In this document: positions 13,613-23,567 of the stretch, in pieces
Numbering within the stretch: the first letter of the stretch is position 1
How the letters are laid out: each line of letters opens with the position of its first letter
Assembly (NCBI GenBank): GCA_033439265.1
Contig: JAVTVX010000013.1
Coordinates: 126,501-190,500, forward strand
Reading direction: 5' to 3'
Length of the DNA stretch: 64,000 nt
Source: Dillenia suffruticosa
Taxonomy: Eukaryota > Streptophyta > Magnoliopsida > Dilleniales > Dilleniaceae
Translations under genes and position numbers: made by a program
The notes under the pieces: generated by a model
Database searches by the model: none
The model's input: the letters and a program-made list of their open reading frames with translations, nothing else
Told to the model about the DNA's origin: nothing

Positions 13613-14076
13613 AATATGCCCATTGAGGTGGGTATTTGGGTAATTTAGGAATGGGATAACTCTCATCCTTAACTACCCTATTAACCACTCAATAAAGTGG
13701 TAACTCCCCTATAATGATGCTATTATTATTCATTAATGGAATCTAAAGAAAAAGAACTCTCCTTCCTTGTTCCACGTGAACAGTAACCATGAGATGGTAA
13801 GGATGGCACATTTTTTCTAGAGAGAGAAAATGGAATGAGGGATGAAGATTTTCGCGTAGAAAAATCTCTCATCGGCAAACGATTCACTGGACATTAGGCT
13901 TGAGGCGTCATGGAATTACGGTGGTAGTTCGATTGCGTGATCACCATCCGACCGTGCGATCCGTTCGAGGGACATCGCGATACGGTGGATTTTGGAGACT
14001 GCTCTATCGAGGTATTTATCCCAAAAAATTTCGAACTATTTAATTCACGCTTCCGCATGCGCGATAAAATCTAACA
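13613..14076 (+). repeat. 5' LTR of the Copia element
   Basis: About 464 bp matching the repeat at 20041-20509, from AATATGCCCATTGAGGTGGG to the terminal AACA. Its first six bases relative to the 3' copy (TGTTGG) are not recognisable, so the left edge is eroded. The primer binding site follows at once. Confidence 0.92.
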
Positions 14077-17000
14077 TTGATATCAGAGCGATCGTTGGAT
14101 TTAATTTAAATGATTTTCGAAATTATTTTTTGGGGTTTTAAAATTTTGGGGTCCGAATCACGGATAAATTTCGTGAATCTGAGAACACCGTAAGAATACC
14201 CATGGCCCAGGGATTACAAAACTATTTTTTATTTAATTTTTGGAGCAAGTTTGGGTCATGAAACGTTCGGTCAAAGTTTACGGCCGTACGGACATGAAAA
14301 CCTTAGATCTATGGCTTTAGAGGGCGGATCGATGCATAAAAATGTTATAAGTGTGTTCCTTGCATCTAAATCTACATTTTCATGTCTTTTATTGTAAGTT
14401 TTGGATACTGGAAATTGGGATTTCCGAATGGCCGCGGAGGGCCGCGACTGGGGTAGTTGGTTTTCGCCATTTTTGGACATGAATCCTCCTAAAATCTAGT
14501 GTAAGATGTTTTGAGGATATCCATTAATTTTTTTCTAGTCGAAAAATGCGAGAAAAAACAGTTGGAATTGAGTTTTCCAGCAATCGGGTTGAAAAACCCG
14601 TTACAAGACCTGTCGGGCAAAGAAGAACCGACCCAGACCCACGGGTGCGTGACACGCACGCGCTATAAGGCGCGTCTGGCAGGTGCGTGTAGTGCACGCG
14701 CCACACAAGCGCGTGAAGCGGGTAGGCAGCGGTTCGGGTCGGACCCTGACCCGGATCGACCCGTAACCCGACCGACCGGGTCGGACCCCGACCCCATTGA
14801 CCGGACGGTCGGGTCAACCCTGACCCGTTGACTGACACGGTATAACCCGACTCAAGGCGGCTCAGTGTGTGAAGGCACGTGAGCCGCGCGCCGCGCGCCG
14901 CGACTGGACGCGCGTGAGCCGAGCAGCTCCAGGCGCGTGGCGGTGCGTGTGAAGCGCGCCGCGCGTCTGGCGCGTGCGGCAAGCTGCTGGCGGCACGTTG
15001 AAAGCACCGCCGGCATGCGGCGGCGAGTGTAGTCCCCGTGCGGCGGCGAGTGTAGTCCCCGGGCGGCGCGTGAGGTCGCTTAAAATCGAATTTTTTCAAT
15101 TTTTTGGGGGTCTTATATCCATAAATATGACTTTTTGTGGGTTTTTGTGTGCCGAATCAAAGTCCAAATAGTAAGATGCGATTCCGAGTTGTGGTATATG
15201 GTGTCCGTTGACTCATATGCTAACTTTGGAGTCTGTACTCAAGTCATTTTGGTTTTGATGATTCGTAGGGCGTACAAAAATGTGATAATATGCATCTCTA
15301 AGTCACAAATATTTCTCTTAATGCGTTGAGAACTGTCGTATTAAATTTTTGCAAGGAGAGTAAACTGAATGATGTGATCTGTGAGATTTTATCAGTAGAT
15401 TCAGTTTATTCTCGAGAGGCAAAAACTAACGGCAATCTAAGGCATGAGATGATAGGCTCTAGGGTGGATACCGCGCCTCAGGATATACAAGATAAAGAGA
15501 TCTATTATGCATGATGGAAAAGAATTGTTAAGTTAGGGCAATCCTTATCAATGGCAATGACTTAATCTCGTTATACGAGTCATATCCTATGGAAATGTCT
15601 ATTCGATTCGTCCCATAAGAGCATTGTGTTGCTTTCTTCAGCTCCTAATGTGAAGATGTAGAAGAAAAGTGTTGATCATACATGATGCAAATGTCAAGTA
15701 TGATCACCAAATTAAAATATATGGACGAGCAAATTTCGGATGGAATTTATGTACTGGATGTGATCCATATTTTTACCTGATTCATGGGAAACCGTGAAAG
15801 TCTATCTCACATTTGGCGAAAGTATTCGTATTTTCGTTGAAGTGCATACGTAATATGAACTCGATGAGGAGCACTTAGAGGCGAGTAGGCCACACTCGAG
15901 TCATGTTTATTTAGAGGAGTCGAGTAAGGACTTCCCCGGCGCTAAGCAAATAGCATAAGCATGTAAACGAGACGTGAGATCCAGGTAATAAAAAAATCAT
16001 CCGAGAAAACCGACAACGTGGTACAAGAACGTAAGAAAAAGGAATTTGATTAGACCAATGTAAATTGCTACGTTTGCGGTAGATTTGGTTATTTCGCTCG
16101 TGAGTGTGATGAGCAGAAATTAATATCCTTCTTCTTTACGTGGTTTGAGATTTGTCTCATTCACAATAATGCTCGCAGATTTCTCTCCTTTGTAATCAGG
16201 AGCAACCGACCACGTAACTCGAGACAAGAGTGCGTAAATATAGTTCCGTCAAGTGAATCCTTAAGTTTGGAGGATTTACGTTAAGGACAGAGCATTTGTC
16301 ATTGTCAGAGGAAACGACACTTGTCATGACGTTTTTAATACTGTAGGCATTCGATGGATCTACAATTTAGTATCTTGTCTAAAATTGACTAGATTATGCG
16401 TGAAATTATTCCTTTTTTTTAATACGACAATTTTCTAAATTGTTCTGGTTTTAATCCATGATGGATTGTATGCACTGGGTGCTACTCCTTGTAATGGTTT
16501 CTTGTCGTTCTACTATTGTCTTTACATCTGATTACGTGGATGATGATATAAATGAATGACATAGTAGACTTAGACACATAAGGTAAGCGATGACGAATCG
16601 GTTAGTAGCGAGAGGTTTATTAAACTCGCTGAGCAGATTCGAGTTACCCGTATGTGAGTTTTGCCTAGTCGGCAAAATGACGAAAAAACCATTTGACAAT
16701 GCAATGATAGCTGGGGCTCCATTGCAGTTAGACCATTGAGCTTTTCTTTTTTTGTGGTCTTATGAGCATGAGAACCAGAAATGGGGTTGTATAGATAATT
16801 ATAGACGCTTGCGTTTCGGTTCATCTATCTGACCTCGCATAAGTCTGAGGCATTAGACTGGTTTAGGAGATTCATAAGTGAGATTAAGAATCAGTTAGAT
16901 TTGAGATTAAAGACTCTTAGAACCGATCGAGAACGCAAGTATTCGTCTAAACTACACATGGGGCTCTATTTCAAGAAGAGTATTACGAGACTACTGACTA

Positions 17001-20000
17001 TTAGTTAGTTTCCCATTTGAGCTTTGGACAGAGAGACAGCTTGACCTTAGCCACTTGAGGTTATGGGGTTGTGCCACGATTTCTCGCATTCACAAGGTGA
17101 GTTAGGCCCGCGAGAAAATACGTGTTTTTAGGCGAACACGGATAGCACTATAATCGAGATTGAGTCTCGTAATACCATGTTTCTTGAAAATGATATCCCT
17201 AAGAGAGGTGAAATCAATTTGGACCCTACCCTTTATGCGATGGATGAGCCTAGTGGCTTGGGGAGCCCAGCGGCGGGATACAAGAATCTACTATAGATCT
17301 TGATTTCAGTGGGAGCGATCCGTCAAAAGATAAAATTTTTTCTCTCCTCCTAAGAGTATCGAGCATGCATATTTAAACGTTGTTTTTCAATTGAGGGTGA
17401 GACCCTCGTTGCGACTCTATAGGATGATGAGAAATCTAAAACGGTCCAAGAGACTCTCGAGAAAGATGCAAAAGACCGCTTATTGAAGGCCATATATGAA
17501 GAGAAGGAGTTGATGAGAATCAACGGGGTCTGGGACCTAGTTGATTAGCCTGAGGGCGGAAGGACTATTGGGAACAAGTAGGTTCTTAAAGCCAAGATAA
17601 ATGTCAACGGATTGATAAAGAGGTAAAGAACCCGTCTAGTAACCAAGGGTTACACTTAGAATGAAGGGTGGACTACTGAGGTGTCGTAATCAAATTTATC
17701 TCAATCCATTTAGCGATTATCACGAACATGGATCTAGAGTCACATCACATGGAGCATCCCTCTAGGTTCGTTCTAGTAGATCAGGTGGATGATTTTAGAA
17801 ATCAAAATACGACCTTAAGCCATCATCTAGACAGCGACGTTTGAGATTTTACGAGAATGTGATATCTTATGGTTTTGTAATGATCGAGTAGGATCATTGC
17901 ATCTGTCTGATACGTCCCGATAACTCCTTTATGAGCATGTTCTCATATATAGGTGACATTTTGTTGGCCGGGAACAACAGAGAGGATTCAATGACCATTG
18001 TAACATGGTTATGAGGTTTTAGTTCATTCTCAGATTTTGGATCCATAGGGATCGCTTGAGAATGGTGTTAATTATTTAACAAGAGTTTTATATCAGGTAG
18101 ATTCTTGAGCATTTCGAGAAAAGCGATGACAACCTAAAAGATACTCTTATCGCTAAAGGTAAAAAGAACTGAATCTTGACACATGCCCTAGAATTTATAA
18201 AGAAATAAGGGAAATGAGCAGAATCCCTTATTCCAGTGCAAAATACATTTTTAGTGTATGCGATGAGGTATGCACGTACGCTATATAGTTTGATGTATGC
18301 GATGAGGCATACATGACCAGACGTTTATTTTATGGTCGATCTGGTGAGTAGGTATTAATAGATTCCTGGAAGGGATCACTGTAGAGCAATAAAAAAGGAT
18401 TCTGAAATATCTCATTTGAACTGCGGAGCTCTCCATGTGTTACGGATGAGGAGATTTGCGTTTTTCATTGGGATTCAGATACTGACTGGGAGTAGTGATA
18501 TGAATAAATGCAAAAGATTTTATCTTCTTAGAGCAGTAAGAAGAAAACCTGTATATCTTTATTTACGATAGAAACTGAATTTGTAGTATGCTCAATTGCA
18601 ATTCATGAGAATGGTTGGCTTTAGAAATTTTCTGGAAGACTTTGGGGTTGTGATAAATAGTGGGAGGTCAGTGATGATTATTGTGATAATCAGACCGATA
18701 CTGTCAACAAATGAGACCCTACGTGTTATAATAAAACCAAACACATTGATACCGAAAACCACTTTGTGAGAGATATTACCGAGAAGGGTATTGTGACAGC
18801 TAAGTACATCTTAACATACAGCATGATAGCTGATCCCTTCAGAAAACCTGTTGTGAAAGATTCCTTTGTGAGATAAGGAATTATTAGGTTTAGTGTAATT
18901 TAACATTTTTTATTATATATTGTTTTAGATACTTATTGAAATATATGACATGCATGCATTATTGGGTCACATATGTATTTCATGCACTATTTATTGTCAT
19001 ATATTGTGATCTTGTGATAAAAGATGTATCAGGCAGGTGTGATCGACTCTCTCACACAAGTGACCACCTTCGACTCTGAGTGAGTGGAGATGAGACGGAT
19101 TTTAGTTGTAAGAGGCTTTGAAAATAGCCCTATTAGAACATAAGTCGCTCTTATATGTATTGAGAATAAGATCATATGCGATATGACCGACATGGAAATA
19201 CCCACATCCATGTTGCCTGTAAGTAGCCAGGTTTGAGATCTCAGATATTACCTGCGATTTGTGATATTGTCTCTGAGATAGTCTCTCTGAGATCTCTGGG
19301 TAAAATCTTATGTGTAGACTGAGTTATGTACCTGTACAGTGTTAGAGAAATCTGACATATGCCCTTTGAGAGATGAGGGAATAACACTGTGGCACGTGTT
19401 TCATACCACGTGTGATGAGATGACCATGGGATAGTGGGAGCTATTATTTGAGACAATAGTTTGATCTTGATCTCCGTTCCCACTGTGTGAGACCTGAGAT
19501 CCATTGGGTGGGATCTCTTATACCCTTATTACTTTCGGCTGTCTCTAGAAGTCTTGGTTTAGTGTTGCTACTTTAGTTTGTTTACCTATGGCCCGGAAGA
19601 TAAATTGAGATCTAAGGGGCAGGTCTAGGAAAGCAGCTGAATTGAGACTGATAGATTTGAGTTTGGGAAAAAGAAGGCCAATAGATATTATATCATTATT
19701 GTGTATTTATAGGTCGACCTATTATGTTAATCTATGTTGGGATTCAAACATAATAATGAATACATAGTCGAGCAAATTGATTGGGGATCACTTTCGATGA
19801 GAAAAGTGGTTCGATGGATGTAAATGCATTGAGTTTGGGGTATAGCGAGTTATTTTTATACTAACGGTGACTACTCGATCATCCTAACAGGTGTATCGAG
19901 AAATCTTTGTTTGCAAGTGTACTCGCCGGTCGTACGACGCCCAATCCAGTATGAAAATTCAGTAGGGTGATGTGAGAGATCGCATGAGTTGTGATCTTGT

Positions 20001-20040
20001 GATTGACAGAAGTGACATGCCCTCATGTGCAAGTGAGAGA

Positions 20041-20509
20041 TGTTGGAATATGCCCATTGAGGTGGGCATTTGGATAATTTAGGAATGGGGTAACTCTCAT
20101 TCTTAACTACCCTATTAACCACTCAATAAAGTGGTAACTCCTCTATAATGATGCTATTATTATTCATTGATGGAATCTAAGGAAAAAGAACTCTCATTCC
20201 TTGTCCCACGTGAACAGTAACCATGAGATGGCAAGGATGGCACATTTTCTCAAGAGAGAGAAAATGGAGTGAGGGATGAGATTTTCGCATAGGAAAATCT
20301 CTCATCGTCAAGTGATTTACCGGACATGAGGCTTGAGGCGTCGTGGAATTGCGGTGGTGGTTCGATTGCGTGATCACCATCCGACCGTGCGATCCGTTCG
20401 AGGGACATCGCGATACGGTGGATTTTGGAAACTGCCCTATCAAGGTATTTATCCCAAAAAATTCTGAATTATTTAATTCACGCTTCCGCATGCGCGATTA
20501 AATCCAACA
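20041..20509 (+). repeat. 3' LTR of the Copia element
   Basis: About 469 bp, starting TGTTGGAATATGCCC and ending AAATCCAACA, the usual TG...CA ends of a Copia LTR. It differs from the 5' copy mostly by transitions spread along its length. Confidence 0.93.
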
Positions 20510-21371
20510 GATTTGAATGGCAGTGACGATTTGCAGAAGGTGTTGAAGATGCAAGAACTCACGGCTAAAACTCGGGTGATGATAGAAGATGGTGACGAGA
20601 TGGGAGAGGATTGATGAAATTGAACCATAGAAGAAGTGAAAAACCTAGTAAATCCAACAAAAGCAACCCATAGTGGGCTGAAGATGAATACGGAGATGAA
20701 ATTTAAAGGGCAACCGCTCAAGAAAGAGTAGGAAAGAAAATTAACAGCAATGAAAGAAAGAAAAACAAACAGATTGTAAAATTAAACGTCGTGAGAGAAA
20801 ATTTTAACGGCGGTAGAGATGTATTTCTCCTTCCGTTCACCCCCTTCCTATAGGATTGTAACTCCTTGGGGCTTCGATCTAATCATCCGCATTGCTTGAT
20901 TGTTCAATCTGATCATCACCAATCGCATGATTGTAAAGGAATGATGAAATTTTGTTTCATATTTTTGGTTATTCAACTAGTTTTAAACTGAAGGCTTGGA
21001 GTTGAATAGTATCGATTTCAGCAGCCGCATGAGATATATCCACATCCTTCAACTGGGCTTTGAGGCCTTGAACTTCAACTTGATTATCTCTTAGTGGTGG
21101 TGGTGGGTGGTGGTCGGACAAAATTTTATCCGAGAAGATAGGTGGACTGGCCAGAAATTATAGGTTAAACATTGTTTTAGCGGCAGAGCTTCATCAGAAA
21201 AAGAGAGAGAGAATAGAATTCGGAATTAGATTTGATTTTTCTCAAAAAGAGGGGGACAATGAGAGTGCAGAGAAAGAACTCAAATATTTTTTAAAAATAA
21301 TTAATTTAAAAATTAAAAGGTAAAATAAATAATTTTTTTATTATATTCACATGCCACAAATATAACTGTAA
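20510..21371. other. Right flank of the Copia insertion
   Basis: Starts with a short open plus-strand frame (20510-20613) reading DLNGSDDLQKVLKMQELTA and then KTRVMIEDGDEMGED before a stop. I do not recognise it. The rest has no protein-like frame; a GGT-rich patch lies at 21093-21117 and GA-rich DNA at 21198-21215. Confidence 0.4.
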
Positions 21372-21659
21372 CAAGATATGTACGGATCTAGACAAAAAAA
21401 AATTTTAAATGATTTCCGACGGAATATAATTCCTTTTGTGATTCTCATTTATTGTGGGTTGAACTCGTGATAAAGTATGTCGTGAGTTAAACTCGCGGCA
21501 TTGGGTATATATGTCACGGGGACATGGGTATGTCACATCTTGAAAACGCGACATGTCCCAACTCCCCTCTCTCTCCCTCCTGCCCCGTGGCCCTCTCCTC
21601 CCTACGGCCCTGTGATTCTCTCTCCCTCCCACTCCCTCCCCCTCCCCCTCCCCCCGTGG

Positions 21660-22498
21660 CAGAACTTTGTATGAATCTAACCTAAAAAATAAAAAAATTT
21701 AAAACAATCTAGGCGAAAAATTATTTCCGTTTGTAACCCCATATATCGTTTAAACCACGACATATTATATTGCGTCTTGAACCCGCGACATAGTCCATGT
21801 CGTAGGGGGTGGGAGAGAGAGGAGTGCCACGGGGGAGAGAGAGAGAGTGCCGAGGGGGGAGAAGAGAGAAAGGAGTGCCGTGGAGAGGAGAGAGAGGGGA
21901 GAATGCTGTGGGGGGAGGAGAGAGAGAGGGGAGTGCCGTGGGGGGAGGGAGAGAGGAGTGCCGTGGGGGGAGTGTCGCGGGAGCGAGATGAGAGAGGAGT
22001 CTGCGGGGGGGAGAGAGAAAAAGAGAAAGGGGAGGAGTGCAAGGGGGAATGTCGCGTCTGCCGCAGGAGCGAGAGCGAGAGAGAGAGGAGTCCGCAGGGG
22101 AGAGAGAGAAAGAGGAGAGGAGTGTGGGGGGAATGTCACGTCTTCATCTCTCTCCCCCGCAGACTCCTCTCTCTCTCCCGCGACACTCCTCCCGCGACAC
22201 TTCTCTCTCCCTCCCCCGCGGCACTCCTCTCTCTCTTCTCCCCTCGCGACACTTCTCCCTCTCTCCCCCCGCGACACTCCCCTCTCTCTCTCTCTTGCGA
22301 CACTCCTCTCTGCCCACCACGACATGGACTATGTCGCAGATTCAAGATGCGACATGGACTATGTCATGAGTTGAACCCGCGACATGGACTATGTCATGAG
22401 TTGAACCCGCAACATATAAAGGTTATAAACGAAAATAATTTTCTGTGTAGATTATTTTATTTTTTCTATTTTTTAGTTTAGATTCGTATAAAACTCTC
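21660..22498. mobile_element. Inner nested inverted-repeat element of the same family
   Basis: The left end (ACTTTGTATGAATCTAACC, then AATTATTTCCGTTTGTAACC) recurs inverted at the right end (TTTTATACGAATCTAAAC and AATTATTTTCGTTTATAACC on the minus strand). Inside, the left arm (21790-22130) is G/A-rich on the plus strand with units like GGAGTGCCGTGGGGGGAG. The right arm (22140-22320) is C/T-rich with units like CGCGACACTCCTCTCTC, so the whole can fold back on itself. Terminal sequence is alignable with the outer element's, so one family member probably inserted into another. I see no clean target-site duplication. Confidence 0.7.
22319..22415 (+). repeat. 30-bp tandem repeat with internal palindrome
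   Basis: Just over three units of 30 bp starting at 22319, 22349 and 22379, each beginning GCGACATGGACTATGTC. The core CGACATGGACTATGTCG is a near-perfect palindrome. Units two and three are identical. Similar but diverged units occur near both ends of the outer and inner elements. Confidence 0.85.
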
Positions 22499-22860
22499 CA
22501 CGGCACTCTTCTCTCTCCCTCCCGCGACACTCGTCTCTCTCTCTCTCCCTCTCCCTCCCCCGTGGCCTTGCGGCACTCGTCTCTCTCTCTCTCCCTCCCT
22601 CTCCCTCCCCCTGTGGCTCTGCAGCACTCATCTCTCTCTCTCTCTCCCTCTCCTCCCCCTATGGCTCTGCAGCACTCATCTCTCTCTCTCTCTCCCTCTC
22701 CCTCTCTCCCTCTCCCTCCCCCCGGGGCACCACGACACTCCTCTCTCTCTATCTCCCTCTCCCTCCCCTTCCCCCTCCCTGAGGCCCCACGACACTCCTC
22801 TCTCTCTCTCTTTCCCCCATGGCACTCCTCTCCCTCTTTCTCTTCTCTCTCCCCCCACGG
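22499..22860 (+). repeat. C/T-rich minisatellite array
   Basis: Several imperfect units of roughly 35-60 bp on a pattern of GTGGCTCTGCAGCACTC followed by (CT)n and CCCTCTCCCTCCCC. The plus strand is almost pure pyrimidine over about 360 bp. It forms part of the right arm of the outer inverted-repeat element. Open frames on both strands (Ser/Pro/Leu-rich, or Arg/Glu/Gly-rich in the reverse) are composition artefacts. Confidence 0.85.
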
Positions 22861-23082
22861 GGGGAGAGAAAAGGCCGCAGGGCGAGGGAAGAGAAAGAAA
22901 TGAGTGGGGATATGTCGCATTTTCAAGACGCAACATATCCCATGTCAACCATATCACGAGTTGAAGACGCGATACAATTTGTCATGGGTTTAACTTACAA
23001 TAAATGGGGGTCACAAAAGGAATTATTTTCCTTCGAAAGTAATTTAAAAATTTTTTTTTGGGTCTATATCTGTACATGTCTC

Positions 23083-23567
23083 TAACTTTAATGACCCTAA
23101 ATGGAAGGATTAAATTTATATTCTTTTCATAACTGAGGGGAGATTTTTGTATTTTTAAAAAATTTAAGGGTATTTTGTATTTAATCTTAAGTTTATGGAT
23201 ACTTTTTACTTTTTCCAATTAACAAATAAAAATCCATAAATAATAATAATAGATAAATAAATAAATAAATAATTACAATAATAATATTGAGAACCTTTTA
23301 TGTTTTAATTGCTTTTAAAATAAAACCCTTGAGGGGAGATAGAGAGAGAGAGAGGGAGTGAGAGTTGGGAATTTAAATGCGTGGTGATTTGGAAGAAAGG
23401 TATAGAGTGGTCGGAGAGAAAAGATCAGACAGCAGTGTCTTGTGTTTGTATTGTATTCCCCAACTTCAACTGGGGTTTTTTTTTTTCTTAATAATTTTAT
23501 TTAGAGATATAGAGAGGGGGAACGCGAAACAAATTAGGGTTTGGTTTCCTCAAGAGTTCAGTAGAAA
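23083..23567. other. Upstream and leader region of nCBP
   Basis: AT-rich DNA with an AAT/AAAT-type microsatellite at about 23236-23292, then a (GA)n tract at 23337-23362 and a T-run near 23477. The part just before the ATG at 23568 should include promoter and 5' leader. No separate gene is visible. Confidence 0.5.

Larger units (their letters stand above)
13613..20509 (+). mobile_element. Fossil Ty1/Copia LTR retrotransposon
   Basis: Two direct repeats of about 465 bp flank about 6 kb. The 5' LTR is followed by a tRNA-iMet-type primer binding site (TATCAGAGC near 14081). Parts in order: a GC-rich leader (about 14590-15075); a gag region with a CCHC zinc-knuckle trace (CYVCGRFGYFARECD near 16062); protease/integrase region; reverse transcriptase region near 17500-18400; RNase H trace near 18700-18880; then about 1.1 kb of non-coding DNA before the 3' LTR. 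Integrase before reverse transcriptase is the Copia order. The element is broken, with well over ten breaks. The LTRs differ by roughly 7% by eye, suggesting insertion some millions of years ago, longer in a slow-evolving woody lineage. Confidence 0.93.
21372..23082. mobile_element. Non-autonomous long-inverted-repeat element (Mutator-like), outer copy
   Basis: The first about 110 bp (ATGTACGGATCTAGAC, A-run, then ATAATTCCTTTTGTGA) recur in inverted orientation at the right end (ATGTACAGATATAGAC on the minus strand). Flanking 9-mers TAACTGTAA (21363-21371) and TAACTTTAA (23083-23091) match at 8 of 9 positions. A 9-bp duplication with long inverted ends is the Mutator/MULE pattern. Inside the termini lie diverged units with CGACATG/CATGTCG and GTTGAACTCG, then CT-rich DNA. 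No transposase is visible. A related element sits inside it (21660-22498). Confidence 0.75.

Noticed and set aside
21677-22926. Long open frames of 70-234 codons on both strands, Arg/Glu/Gly-rich or Ser/Pro/Leu-rich
   Set aside because: They follow the GA/CT composition of the minisatellite arms and have mirror frames on the opposite strand; no protein family or splice context.
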